Below, piece after piece: positions 1-12,900 of a stretch of 64,000 nucleotides of DNA (its first letter is position 1; each line of letters opens with the position of its first letter). The notes beneath the pieces were generated by a model. It ran no database searches and was not told where the DNA came from. It saw only the letters and a program-made list of their open reading frames with translations. The translations under genes and the position numbers were made by a program. This DNA comes from Ancylostoma caninum (Eukaryota; Nematoda; Chromadorea; Rhabditida; Ancylostomatidae): assembly GCA_037903475.1 (NCBI GenBank), contig JBAJFG010000433.1, forward strand, positions 682,001 through 746,000. The letters run 5' to 3'.

Positions 1-600
1 GCGTTTTCAACAACTGAGCCACCTTTCCATCTACATAACCGTATCCTGTCATTCTCACAGCTTTGGCTACCAACAGACCCATATTCTGGCGTTCCTCGCA
101 CGAGGGCACAGCGGACCTCTCCTATGCCAGCGAACCCGCATCTTGGCGTGCCCCACATTTTCAGACCACAACGCACCCCCACCTCCATCTGCGTACCCGT
201 ATCTTGGAGTTCCCTTAAATTTCAGGCCCCAGAAGACCGCCTTCGTTAGACCCGAATGCTGGCGTTCCTTCGACTTTCAGACCACAGCAGACCCATCCTC
301 CCTTCAGTTTACCAGAATGCTGGTGTTCCTCACACCTGGGCCATACCGGACCCCTGTTCCATCGGCATGACCGTTTCCTGTCATTCACTCACGTTTTGGC
401 CACCACAGACCCATCGTCCATCGGTGAACCCCTATTCTGGCATTTCTCCCACCTGGGCCATGTCAGACCCCCCCCCTCCATCTGCGAACCCGTATCCTGG
501 CTTTTCCGCAACGTTGAGTCACTGTGCAACCCCTACTCCATCGACATAACGGTATCTGTCACTATTCGCTCCTGGCACACCTATCGTCCGTGCGTCCTTA
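1..600. repeat. Degenerate ~65-bp minisatellite array (left edge)
   Basis: The stretch is built from diverged copies of a C-rich unit of roughly 63-68 bases whose recurring core reads like 'aacccgtatcctggcgttcctc' followed by 'gggccac..cagaccc' and 'cctccatc'. Copies are visible near positions 95, 140, 200, 260, 310, 420 and 490, with many substitutions and small indels. Short open frames through it are by-products of the low stop-codon content. A related block in the opposite orientation lies near 4.8-5.0 kb, so the family is dispersed. It probably continues left of the window. Confidence 0.6.
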
Positions 601-3600
601 GCCTTTGTAAATCTCGAGAGCAATGGAAGGAAGTTAGGAGTTATCCAGAAAATTTGAATAATTACATACTTGATCACACGAAGTGTCACAGTGGTCTGTA
701 ATGACACACTTTTTCTATGCATGTGAGTGTACAACTGGAATCTCTTCCGTGGCTGCAGAATCGCTCAGAGTTCTGGGACGGATGATAGGACGAGAACGTG
801 CGGCATGTAGGAAGTGCGGCGGATACCACCGCTGCACTGGGCCTAGAGGGCTCCCAGGCCGCACGCGGATCTCGCCCATGTTAACAGTTGGTTTTAAGTG
901 AAGAGCAGTGGCTATCCTGCTCCGTATAATGTGCTGCCTTAAAGCCTTGCTAGCTCTGTCTCATCCGTTGGCTGTGAGACCGCTCGCGTAGGACAGTCAC
1001 TGTGCAAGGATTTCGAAATTGCGGGTCCCGCGAAGATCTAGTCTCATCTCGCTCCATAAATCGGTTTTTCGTATGACGTCTGCGCATCTCTCCCTCCACC
1101 ATTGTCTATGCACTACACTGCACAAAAGATTTCACAAGACTCTGATGGTCTGACGCCAGAAAAATCTGGACCCTTACCATTCTTTATATAGGAGGATTAA
1201 TATTTTTATCAAATTTATTTTCCATCTGGGTCCCCAAAGCGGTGGAGACCCCACTTTTTTCCCTACGCCCCCCCCCCCCCTCCCACCCACTTTCTGCGTC
1301 CGCCGCTGCTAAGGGTCGGTACACCTTTCATAACTGAATATCGATGGACTAGTTACCGCTGAATGTCGTCCACTTCAATCGCGGCCGCAGAGCAGCATCG
1401 TCAATCTCAAGACCCCTTTCTCCGAGCTTCCCCACTTTTCTACTCGGGCGTACCTTCCACGCCACAGTGTATTCGACGGATGGCGTCCTTTTTACTCTGG
1501 CTGCCCGAGCATCGCCGCGCAACCGCGGATCCATTCCTATAACATCTTCCGTTGTACTATGCGCTGGTGCTATCCTCATTTTCGGTGACTTCTCATCGTC
1601 TGGCCTTTTCACTTCTCTCTACATGTCTGCCGTAATGTGACTTTTTTATGCAATTTGATAATCAGAGAACAATCCATTTTATTCCTACTGAGACGAAAAT
1701 AACTTCCGGTCATTAATGCAAGTATTGACAGCTGAAACTGGACTAAAACACCCTACGATTAAGGTATCACTCAAAATTTGCAACCTTCATGAACATGACT
1801 CCACATGACTGGTTCATAGATAGACATATAGAATGCTGGTAAAGAGTGATAGCAATAGAACATCTCTTATTGCCGAATCGACCACTGAAGCGAACTGTGA
1901 TTGCTTCCAATAGTACTCTTTTTATTCTGTCTTTGTTGTCACAAGAAAATGGTGTCAGAAGATGATACTGAATCCATGCTACTGGAAGTGTGCGGCTGTA
2001 TGTGAATGAGGAATGACGGATACGTGAAAGCAGAACTCATGATAGAGCGTACATACCTCTGCCGATGACATCATCAACATCATACCCATTATCTTTCCAG
2101 CAACTTCACGGCTGATATAGAGCAGAAACGATGGGAACAACCTTCCACTTCTGCTTCTCCCTTCTTCCTTTTCATCTTCTCCGACATCCTAAGCGCTCCT
2201 CCTGTCAGACGGTGTGAAGACGAGGCTCTTTATACTAGCTATCGGTTCCGAAGTTCCGAAGTACAATATACTATCAATTTGTTGAACAATCGCACAGTCT
2301 CGAGCCAATATCCGACACACAGTCCACGGCGAACGACGTGAAGGGGCAAACCCCTACCCCAAACACCAGCATTGTCAACTCAAACGGTGTGCATTTCCCT
2401 TGTTGAGCCATATTCAGAAGCATCAGGCGAAGAGAATGATGAGAAAGCATAGGGGTACAATTTCTAGGCGCTAACCACCATACGCCCACCATTTGCTCCT
2501 CTGTCTACATCGACTTCTCAAGAAAACGAAATAAATACAAACACAGAGAACTGGTTGGTTTTGTCAAAAGCGTGGAAAGGTTTAATTAGCTAAACAGAGA
2601 CAAAACCGGTGGGTAAGGCAGGCCAAAAGAGCATAGCCGAGTTGGAAGCATTGTTGTGTCGCGTCTTGTGAAGAAGACGATCAACACCTCCACCGATGTC
2701 AAACGCAGGAGGGAAGGGGAGCGCCCTCTGGCCGAGAATGAGTCGCCAAATTCTTAAGCACCTAACCGTCAAATAGTCAGAAACTCAGTGTAATGTTATT
2801 GTACTTTTTCGTTCCTATTACTTTTTACGAAGCAAAATTAATACTCTTGTTCCCTTTATTCTTGAAATTTTTGCCACTCGGGTCATCCATCAATTGAGTG
2901 AGACTCCAGTTTTTCTCCTGTCCCTCGTGGTTTCTACCCACTGCGTCTACCACTGATGCCCTCCTCCTTAACTTCTCATCATTTTCGCTTTCCATTTTGG
3001 GATCCAATCGCTTATAGCGGAAGTGGAAGACGAGCATTTGGAGGGGGGAGTGTTATGTTAGGATGTTGGGATGTTAAACGTAACAAAAACAACCACAACT
3101 TCATGCGGATGCTGCCGGCTGCTGCTGCAAATCATACAAGGAAATAAAGGGATAAAAGTGATGAGGACAAAATTTGCGAGGCCGTTCAAATCGTTTCAAC
3201 ACCGTTGATCTTTTTTTCAGGGGGATTCCAAGATTGTTCTGCGAGTTGGGCAGAAAAAAAAACTCCGAGATAGATCTGAGCCCCACCTTCTCCAGTGCTT
3301 TTGTTCCTAGTTCCTTTACTCCATAGCAATAAGTGCATCCTCGAAAATGCCTGCGAACCCTGGTAGAAATCGTTTTTCTAATGAGTAATTGCACAAAATG
3401 TATAAAGCTTCTGTAACAACCACCTTACACATTGGCTCGCCTTTTCGCCATCCCGACAACGGTGATAAACCTCTCTTTCAAAAAGTGATCGAAATGTTGA
3501 AGAGCAGTTCTTCGAACCAAACTTGCAGTGTGCTTCCATGAAGGATCCATCAAAAAAGCTGAAATTCTTTGTTTTGAACGCGGTCAATGTTTACGACTCT

Positions 3601-4238
3601 GAACACTGAACTTTCGTTATGGAACTGAAAAAGGATAGACATTCGAGCACCTTCGCAAACATTTTGTACAGATATTTGCTTTTTTTAAACCTTCAAACGT
3701 GCTATAAAGGAACAATCTGTTGAGGCTGGGCATAAATTCCGATCCATATTGAGCATTAATGGCAGCAATCACATAAATTTTGCCCTAAGAGATTTATATG
3801 AATAGTGAAGACATATGTACGCTGTGATCAGTTTTGACAAATTCTAAGAGAAAGGCGGTTTTCATTGCCACCACTTCAGCCCGTTTGCAGACGATCGCCG
3901 TGTTACCCGTGCTTGTATTTGACGTAGATGGGAATCATAAGGGAACAGGGAGATTGTAAACGAAAACACACATTCATGCAATAACTCATCCCGTTGGAAT
4001 GTTGAATTACATGTACCCTCGCATTTCTTGCGAACAATGATATCAACGACGATGCAACTTTCGCAGAATTGTTGACACCATTACATAGTGTTCAAAGAGA
4101 TCAAAATCTCAGACAAGAAAATTTCCGTGGTTCCTTTTGAAGAGATCTTTGGAAGTGAATCTTAGCATATGGCTGCTGGACGGGTAGTCCCACTGAACGA
4201 GAGTAATTGAGATACGTACATTTTTGAGGACCCACAGA
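601..4238. other. No recognisable gene; AT-rich sequence with a poly-C tract
   Basis: I find no coding sequence that I can name here. A C-run with T interruptions lies near 1267-1285. An open frame on the minus strand at 1349-1612 (87 codons, basic and fairly GC-rich) has coding-like composition but matches no family I know and has no clear splice sites. The rest is ordinary AT-rich intergenic or intronic sequence. Confidence 0.4.
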
Positions 4239-4239
4239 G

Positions 4240-4386
4240 AACTCCAAACGGACGCAGACAAAGGTCAGGACCACAGCGCGGGTCTCTTGGGCAGAGTCAC
4301 GGGAGCTCAGCATAGTGTGCGCCTGCGTCTCTGCCCAAGAGAGCCGCGTCGCGGTCTCGACTCTTGTCTACGTACGTTTGGAGTTC
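4240..4386. repeat. Long imperfect inverted repeat (hairpin)
   Basis: Two arms of about 57 bases, 4240-4296 and 4329-4386, are reverse complements with a few mismatches, separated by about 32 bases. The inner part of each arm (TCTCTTGGGCAGAG against CTCTGCCCAAGAGA) is perfect. The outer part starts at 'gaactccaaacg' on the left and ends at 'cgtttggagttc' on the right. It could be the terminus of a fold-back transposon or a source of hairpin RNA; nothing else identifies it. Confidence 0.7.
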
Positions 4387-4799
4387 CCGATACATTATCA
4401 TTCCCGGACTATTACAACCAGGTTAGGCTCAAGCCATCCGATTTAAGACGAAAGGGTGTATGAGGAAGAAATTTCACCAATTCTAGTTGCCCTTACAAGT
4501 GTGGAAAGCTCTTTCGTTCCTTTCGTCAATTTGTCTTCCACAATTTCACCAAAATACAACCTTGGCCATTATCATTTATATGATCAGCAGGAACATTTCT
4601 TATCCCATGAGCAGTTCACTATTGCTGTATGGCAAGAACTTGAGAAATCGCGGTGCCACCAAATTGAAGACGTCCAATTTCATGCCATTTTCAACGAATA
4701 TTCTCTGATGATGATGTTTAGCGAAGCGCTGGATAGCAAGATTATCGCAGATGAGGTCAGGAACACGCTCACATTTCATGGGGAAGCCGTGCCCTAAGC

Positions 4800-5025
4800 G
4801 AATGAATCGTGGAGTTTTGCTGTGGCCCAGTAGCTGGGAAATTCCATGATATGTGCTCAAGGTACGGTGTGTGGTGCCCAATAGTGTAGGATAGGCCAGG
4901 ACACGGGTTCGCGTATGCACGGTGAGCTTGCAGTGGCCAATAAATGTGGGTCAAGTCAGCCTGCGGGTATGTCGATGAATGATGGATCCACTTTGGCCCA
5001 ACTGCGAGGAACGTCAGGATATGGA
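4800..5025 (-). repeat. Opposite-strand copy of the left-edge minisatellite
   Basis: Read on the minus strand, this segment shows the same recurring words as the array at 1-600 ('cgaacccgtgtcctggc', 'ttgggcca', 'gatccatcattcatc'), about three diverged units. It indicates a dispersed, old minisatellite family rather than one local array. Confidence 0.5.
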
Positions 5026-5876
5026 AACGGCTAGATTTCTAGCCTTACAAATACTTGAAAGGCATGGTGATTGCTGCAAAACCACGCGCATGTGATGTCA
5101 CAATTGCTATTACGATTGCTTGTTGGTCGCTAACAGAAACCCATCACTTTGCTGCGATCCGCATATGAGTGCAAGACTGTCCATTATTAATATCCTTGCA
5201 CCAATTTCCAGCAAGAGATTCTAGACACTTTGAGATTCTAGACACTTTGTCAAGTGATTCTGACAGAACAAGACCAAAAAATTATTTTGACCTTTGCTTA
5301 GCTTTGTTTTCTGACACTACTCTGGAGATTCTTCCTCGGCTAGCTATTAGGAGTGTAACTGCTTCACAATGAATGCACGGAGGAATTTTCTCAATGTATT
5401 TCTATCTGTTATTCAGTTAGTGCAACATTCCTCCGTTCTCAACTTTTCATTCTTACCCAATAGGGAGGGACTACCTTATGACGCTGAGTTTGCAATGCTC
5501 AACGACAAGTTTCTGCTAAGCCGCCTGCTTTGAACGGTCCACTTTGATTATGGTTATCAGCTATTGAACGCAGTCGAGTTCTGTGCGATCTTTTGAAACT
5601 AAAACAAATCGCACTACGCCAAAAATTCCACTCAAATTCGGCGCCTACATTCATTTACAATAACTGCGCCAAAACTGTGTTGGTACTCCGAGCGGCCTAC
5701 ATTTACATGCTATCGGCTTCTAGGTCACGAAATACTCAGTTAGAAAAAGCTCTGTTTTGGTTTTTCTCTTCTCGCTGTTCCCAAAAAAACTGGAGACCCT
5801 TTCGGTAAAACAACTGAATTTTCATACTGCAAATAAATAATAGTGATAAAAAATAATAAAACTGAAAACAAATCAC

Positions 5877-5955
5877 CGAAGGTTTGCCGGAAAAAATCAT
5901 CTGCTAGAGCCTGAGCAACCCAAATAAGAACTAGATACGAATGAGGATCAGGTAC
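5877..5955 (+). repeat. Dispersed repeat shared with 35235-35318 (opposite strand)
   Basis: The segment running from 'gtttgccgga' to 'gaactagatacgaatgaggatcagg' is clearly homologous to the reverse complement of 35235-35318. The distant copy lies just downstream (3') of a Penelope-type endonuclease fragment, so this may be an isolated terminus of a Penelope-like element; that assignment is inference. Confidence 0.5.
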
Positions 5956-6888
5956 AGAAGTACATACACCTAATCAAATTGAATTTTGTTTGGAATCGAT
6001 AAGGGCTCTTGCAACGGCCATGAAATTCATAACAAAACGCTGTGAGTAACTGGAGATTTTTTGTCTCGAAGGTGATGCAACACAAAATGTGCATTCCTTT
6101 AGGAACATTCAGCAAACTATTGGTGGCTCTGGAAGGAGAACATTGCTAACTTGCATAGCTACAATGAAATATTCCATTTTTTTAGCACTGAAATACTTTG
6201 ATACATTGTTCCTGCTAGCCTTTTCCCTAACAACCGAGACAATAAAAGCCATTCTGCCTAGGAAGCTCAGCAAAAAAAAAACGTGTAAGTCAAAGACAAG
6301 TGAAAATCTTGACGTGATCCTTTGGCAACTCTGCTGCTAATCACAAAAGAGCTAGTAGATCTCAAATTTTTGGAATATCAATCTGAATTTTTACTTATTG
6401 CTTAAGCAGTGTCCTGTAAATCCTGTCCTGTCGGTTGCTACTGAATCATAACCATGACTAGAACACCAAAAGTCGTCAGATAGCTGCGTAGGTAAAGCGG
6501 TGAGGTCATGACCAATGCCCAAACCCATTGATACAGGCGATTCCAATGTACGACGCAATAGCTTTACCACTCTTGCAACCCCAAAAATTAGAATTGGAAG
6601 AGAGAATTTCAAGCACTAATATTTCACTGGCTGCTCCTCTCTACAGTTCTACCAAAAAGGGAAGGAGCGCACCCATCTTGTTTCAAAAGTGCTAGTCATC
6701 CAAAACTCTGAGTATCTTTTTCTGTTTTTCATCTCTGTTATGGTTCAGCGCCCACCTACTGAATATTCGCAACCACTGCGTAATTGCTACCGTATGCTCC
6801 ACGCTCGAACTGAGTGAGTTACATAGTTTTGTTGCTATGGTTGTCTACCGGTACGAGAAGTGATTCTTGAATGAGAGGAAGGAATTGC

Positions 6889-7237
6889 TCACTTATCCAA
6901 CGACGACTCTGATGTTTTGTCTTCTTCGCTTCGTTTTGAGAGATTTCTTCTGCTATGATTGTCAGTATTGGACAAATCGGCTACTGAGCTGGATATCCCT
7001 TGGTTTCCACTGGACGCTCTTTCCTTCGCTTCTTTCTCTTCTTGAGAAGTAATACTTTTAGATATTCTTTTCGCTCGTTTCTGCGTAAGATCTTTCGCAT
7101 AGCTCTGAACACGTACAAATGCATCATTGTTCATGGAAGTTGAAGATACACCGAAATTCACCATTGCCCACGCTCCATCCGGTTCGTTCCCGTAGAAGGC
7201 TACTATCTCTTTCATTTTTGTGATCACAATATCCCAT
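6889..7237 (-). CDS. Candidate terminal coding exon, unrecognised
   Basis: A minus-strand frame of about 112 codons starts near a possible 3' splice site ('gcttag' at about 7240) and ends at a TGA. It begins with a mixed hydrophobic part (IVAFYGNEPDGAWAMVNFG) and continues into a Ser/Lys/Glu-rich tail, as in the cytoplasmic or disordered C-terminus of a real protein. I recognise no domain. It lies downstream of the aminopeptidase exons on the same strand, so it could be that gene's last exon or a separate gene. It could also be a chance frame. Confidence 0.25.
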
Positions 7238-7877
7238 ACTAAGCGGCTCTATAACTTGTAAAACTCAGTTATCCTTGCACCTCCGTAAATGCAGTTACAT
7301 TTCCAGTCCTTTTACTGTAGTTCGAATGTCTGAGCACAAAAATTACAAATGAAACAACGTAATCTGCGAATCAAAGCAACAGCAACATTTCATTAGGACA
7401 CACTGCAAAATCCCCTTCACAGGATCGCTGGAAAGTATCCTTCTCGAAACCACAGTCTCTGAATATTCACTTTTCTCGGATCTGTATCCTATTCTGAGGT
7501 CAACGACGGCCCCATCCAAATGTTTCAATAAGCTGTTTCTTAATCTTACACCTTGCAGAGCTACATAGGTTGGGAATTTGTAGGAAGTATACAAATACGC
7601 AAAACTTTTACTGGAACAGAATAATGTTGGGGTTGGAACCAAACGGAAATAAAGTTTGAACCTTTCCTGGAATAGAATAGAGCCTAGCCATACCAATTTG
7701 AACTGTGCTTTCTGATTCGGTAATCTCATGAAATTTGTCCGAGCCCATTTCTGAATTTATTTGCTTGTGTACCTTTTTTTTTTTCGCCTGATTACATCGG
7801 TTCGAAAGCGAAAGCTCAACGTTGCAAGAAAAAAAAACACGGATGCAATCTTTCGTAGTTGTTTTGGTTGAGACAAG

Positions 7878-8345
7878 GCAGATTCGCTCTGAAGTTCGCT
7901 GACGATACATATGGCGAAAGAAGGTGTTTGGCAGTACATTTTACGGGACAAAATTTTGCATGGCAATACAATTTCCTGGAGAGCGGGCCTAGATTTTGTT
8001 TTGCAACACATTCAGGAGACTCTGTTGCTGATACAGTTTCTACGGGTGTTTGGCAGTACGAAATTAGGGAGAATGTGATAGCGAGATAAGCAGGCGATTA
8101 TGTGGAATAACACTTTCATTTCATTCTCAGCTGGAGGTTTAGCCATCGGCGGTGCTGGCAGGGTGGCTCTGGTGGTAAGGCAGTGGACTCTGGCGATTGG
8201 TATCATAGCACGATTTCTGATGTATCGAATTTTTCGCCCAGTTAATAATTTCGTGTGCCGATACAATTGGAGAGTTCTGTTTGACAATACATTTGGAAAC
8301 TTCTTGTTTGGCAACACATTAGACGGACTTCGTTTGCCTGGGTAG
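7878..8345. repeat. Degenerate short repeats of a 'ttggcaatacatt'-like word
   Basis: Variants of the word GTTTGGCAATACATTT recur at irregular 30-60 base intervals (near 7928, 7961, 8050, 8258, 8281, 8310). They create open frames on both strands that should not be read as genes. This looks like an old tandem array or a transposon end with subterminal repeats. Confidence 0.4.
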
Positions 8346-8984
8346 TTGGCAAACTCGTGTGCGAGATTGCCCAACAAACCAGACAGATGTACCACCATCG
8401 AACATCGGAGCGTAGTCATTCCGATTCAATGGTCTTCAAAACCAGCTCCTGAGGTAGAGAAGTTGCTGTGGTGTTCGAGACTGTCAGATATGAATCTGGA
8501 GAAAAAAAAACCAGAGCAGTCTCCAGCTCATTTTCGCCCGACTGCGTTGCTACGGTAAGCAATACAAAGCAAACCCCCATGGACTTTCAGCACACACTCG
8601 AGCTTGACTGAAATTACTAATCTTATCTTAAGGATGAGGTGCGCGGACAATTCTGTCGTGCAAAATCGAGAGTGTACTAAGAATGGAAGCAACTATATGA
8701 AGTACATCACTATATAGTGAAACTTATCTGTTTGTGTGTCTATTGGTAATCGCTTATATCTCACGAACGGACAAAAACACATGAAACCTATACCTTTCAA
8801 CTCAGAATTGTGCCCTTCTGTGCAGAAAATCAATGTCATCTATGCGAAGCGCGGCGGAGCTGTGCGCATGTCAATGTTATCACAGAAAAAGGGAAAGTTC
8901 TGCGTAGGGGCTAAATTCTCAGGGTTCTCTCAGTTTTCAACGGAACGTCTTGGAAGGGGTTATATGTCAAATTAATGTTTTAAC

Positions 8985-9196
8985 AGTGCGTATCATAAAT
9001 ATACGGGCACCCCAAAAATTACGGCATCTGCTTACCACATATTCCTGACAAAAACCACTGCTACCGGTGAATCCGGCGTGCTCAAAAACCTTGTGCTGCT
9101 CCATTTCGCTTCGAAAAATAGAAGAATCAATTGCAGCCTTGTAAATTATGTGTTTGGTCCCATCTTCCAATGTATCATAATTATATGGGCACCTTC
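8985..9196. repeat. Direct-repeat-bounded 185-bp block
   Basis: The word 'gtatcataaatatacgggcacc' near 8986 recurs with three changes as 'gtatcataattatatgggcacc' near 9172, in the same orientation and about 185 bases apart. The block in between contains no gene I recognise. It is most likely a unit of a dispersed or tandem repeat. Confidence 0.4.
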
Positions 9197-9312
9197 AGTG
9201 AAAAATGAATAAAAACATTCGCCCATGTGAAAATTTCTGTCTCAAATTTTAAATAAGTAGTGGCAAGTGTTCTTCAATTAGACTGACAATCCCACCAGGA
9301 TTGGATCGTTCT

Positions 9313-9431
9313 AAGGCGGAAAGGGGACAGGTAAAGATAATTCATAATGACGGCCTCCACAGCAGCACGATCGTCGTGCAAGTTCGTCGGGATTCGAGTA
9401 CCGTTGGCATTCTCGTGCAAGATTTTGGTTT
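9313..9431 (-). CDS. Weak candidate exon of the M1 aminopeptidase C-terminal domain
   Basis: After a plausible 3' splice site ('ttgcag', exon start 9431), a minus-strand frame contains NGTRIPTNLHDD, which resembles the 'NG..IP.NLR' stretch of M1 C-terminal domains. The expected phase from the preceding exon (phase 0) is not met, and no clean 5' splice site follows, so this may be chance or a broken exon. It is the only candidate I see for the missing C-terminus in this interval. Confidence 0.2.
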
Positions 9432-9845
9432 CTGCAATCAGAATAAGAGATGCTGCAGATGAAAGAAGCCATACCGACCACGTTGTGGCACTGGACTAAA
9501 ACTAGGCATAGCGACCACGTTGAGGTACTACTGGCACTTAATCACACAGAAGTTCTAAAAGTCATAAAACAATGACCATACCACAGTAAGATCCAGGACG
9601 GGTGCACCCTACAATATGTAGATGATGAGAAATCTCAACAATTAAGTTTTTCACCGAAAGCTGCGAAACATACAGAAAAGGGGTCAAGGGGAGCAGTGTG
9701 AGCAGATAACCTCTGTTGTCAGATTTTCTGACAGCATTGAATTGCAGAGATATATGTAGAGTCGTATTCGTATGCCCTTCGGTCGCATATTATGCGCGAA
9801 TTTGGCATTGATACTATTTGCATGATGAAAGTTGAAGCGAACTAC

Positions 9846-9962
9846 CTCTTCGTTAGGAAGATACTCCAGAAGCTGGAACACTGTTTCGTAATCCATGCGG
9901 CCTATTTCTGCCACCGCAAACGCATCACTTATAAGACCGAATCTTGTCTTTGCACTGTAGAT
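9846..9962 (-). CDS. M1 aminopeptidase exon (start of ERAP1-like C domain)
   Basis: This exon of 39 whole codons is flanked by 'ttgtctgcag' and a GT donor ('gtagtt'). It encodes a segment with [21 protein letters not shown], matching the 'DAFALA..G.LDY..A..L..YL..E' pattern at the start of the M1 C-terminal helical domain. Phase 0 at both ends agrees with the exon at 19253-19117. Confidence 0.85.
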
Positions 9963-12900
9963 CTGCAGACAACCATTATCAGTTAGATGCTAAACCTTTT
10001 ACTGCTTCTGATATTCTATTCTTGTGCGGAAGCTGCTTTAAGATATCAATGCTTACCTTTCCTTCTCACCAAGTTTTTAACAACTGGGTTTCTCGTGCAA
10101 GGAGTTTTTGATGGAGGTAGGCTTTATATTCAAGATGAAACACAAAAGAAAACTTCAAGAACTGGTAGCTATATTCCATGAGTTGGATGATCGGCCAGCA
10201 CTGTGGATTCGATTTAGCATGTGACCTAGCCCTCATATGCTGACGTGTAGTGAAAATCCAACGCAACTGGGTTCGTAGTTGAGATTCGGGCTTATTCGCA
10301 AATTTTGAAGAAGACAGACTTCAACAAAATGTTAAACGTGAATCTTATCGCAGAAATTACGAAACTTCAGTACAAATCATCGAGGAGTCAGAGAATGAGA
10401 GACGCGTAAGCTTCAATTTCCTGCTAATCTCAACCAGCTTTTGTGGTGTTATCTACAGCGACACTGTCACTTTGAAAAAAGTGAACAAAAACAATGAAAA
10501 CAAAATCCTACAAGTCTTCATATCATATCGCTTTCGAAAGTTCGAAATGAATAGGGCACTGGTATATGAGCGCTGTACGAAATTATTGGAGATGAAAGGT
10601 TGCGACGACAGTTGTGTCGTGAACTATGCCATATGCCTTAAATTTCCAGCCAAACTCTAACACTTTCTTTCATATCAGGCTGGTTTGACGAAACTGCACT
10701 TTCAATCAATCTTCCACCGTTATCTACCGTCGTCGTTCAATCTCTCAATGAAGCTCCTCTGAAAAATGTTTTTTTTCCTCTCACGCGAATGTTTTTTTAG
10801 TCTCTGCGTTATGCGCATGACGGTCCCATAGAGCTGTAAATGTTTTAAAATTTCCCAATGATTTTAACCATCGGGTAACAGCACAGACTGACTTGAACTA
10901 GCTCTATGTAAAAGTAGACGTCTCCACTATTTTACCCAGTCTTTGTTATTTAGGACGGACATCTTCTGTATGTGAATGAGACGTTAAACTGACTATTGTG
11001 CAGTGCCTACAATGCGTTTCAGAAATATATGACCACCCTCCAATCCAGCGTTTATGCGCTGGATTGGTGGTTTTCTAGCTCTACGGCTGTTACCAACGGA
11101 ATCGCCTTATGAAAATGCTCTTAATTCCATACTCTCACGATCGAATACGATTTCCAAGGATTTCTATGAATTTCTTCCAATTTTTAGGGCGTTTCAAAAT
11201 ATAAGACCACTTTGCCAATAATGTGATCATCGCTTAATTGACTCGAAACTTGTAGGACAAAGACAGAGGAAATTATCCCTATTTTGCACATCACTATGCT
11301 GCATTCTCATTTTGTCACTACATTGGAGCATCCCACATTTTTGCATTTCACTGTGTAGGTCACTGCCAGCCGCTCATTACCAGTCAGATCTCACGTCTCC
11401 ATCGCACGTTCACGGGGTTTCATTTGAATGTCATGGCAAGAACAGCATCTAATATATCTAATCCAAACCCATATTTTCCACTTTGTGGTCAAAAGATGTT
11501 TTTGAGGAAATCATAGAACTATTCCTCAGACGACGTTCAGCCTTAGGGCCATCTGCATTGATATCTATCCTCTAAGAGAGTGCTGAGGAACTGTAGAAAC
11601 ATTAGCAGAAAAACAGAAAAGACGATCACTTGATTCCTTGAGCAAGAGGAAGCTGCTGGGCTCTTATTTGGCGCCAAAAACATTGCAAAGACAGCAAATT
11701 GAGGGCAAACAGAGCCATTCAAGAGACGACAATGTTTTCCTACAGAATTGTGAAGTCTGAGCTCTGCAAATGTCGCGGATGGTTCTTCTTCTTCCCCTGT
11801 ATAGCTCATATCTGCCTTCTTCTTCCTAACACTCTTCTTTTATTCGAGCATAGTAAAGATGGGACTTGAAAGCTTGAACACTAACCGTCCCCTCTTTACT
11901 CTAATAAATGTAGTTATGGAACGCGAAAATGTGCATAATGTGCAAGGAGGTTCTGCTTAACATTTCGTTTTTGTTTGCCCAGAGCAGGACGACTACGTAG
12001 GAAAATTGTGATGAAAAGGGGTGAATGAAATTGACGATTACGCGACTCAAATACGAGCTGCGCATTCTAATCGCGCAGGTGACTCCGTACAATTTTATCT
12101 GTTTTGCACTTAAGGTTGGTGTGGCACCAATAACGAATCAATAGTCCTGTACCAATGCAGTAAATTTTGGAAAGGGGTTCTGCTCAATACTTTGTCGTCC
12201 AGAGCAGGACAAATACTAAGGAAAATTGCTGATGAATAAGTGGAAATAGAATACATTCCCAACGAATAAGAACAGCGCTTCTTTATCGCTCGAGGCAGGC
12301 ATTCTCTCTATCCTTTATCTTCATTGCACTTATCGATTTCCGAAAGTGTTGGTCAGAAAACAATAACTAATCCATACGGTGTTAATCATCAACATTGGAA
12401 GATTTTTAGAAATTGAATACGAAGGAGGCAAACGGGGCTTCCATTAATGTGCCATAGAAAAGCACGTGTTCGTCAACGAGTTAAGAGTAACAACCAGCGG
12501 CGTGTGTAAGTTAGCGAATGGTGGAGGCGGCACCATAGCTCTTAATATCCCATTCTTGATCCTTTCAGTTACTCCTCGTCATAACGTTGGACAGCCAGCG
12601 CTTATTTTGAGGTGATGAGCGAAAATTCAAAATTTTAAGCGAGCTTGTCTTTCGTTTTGCATCCAGAATATGAGAGTTCAATTAATGTCAGTTCTACAAT
12701 TGCGGCAGACATAATGACGGTTGTGAAATGATGTGCAAAATTACTGGCGCTTCAGAAATGAAATGCGAAGTAAGGAGCGTAAACAATGGGGTCAGTGATG
12801 CACATCATATTTTGAATACTGCCTCATTTCTATCGATAATTTAGTTACAGAACGGAAGATGCCGAAACAGAGGTCCCATCAAAATCACTTGTGCGAATCA

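Noticed and set aside
7343..7729. 128-codon minus-strand ORF as an M1 C-terminal exon
   Set aside because: No M1 C-terminal motif is present and no splice sites with correct phase flank it.
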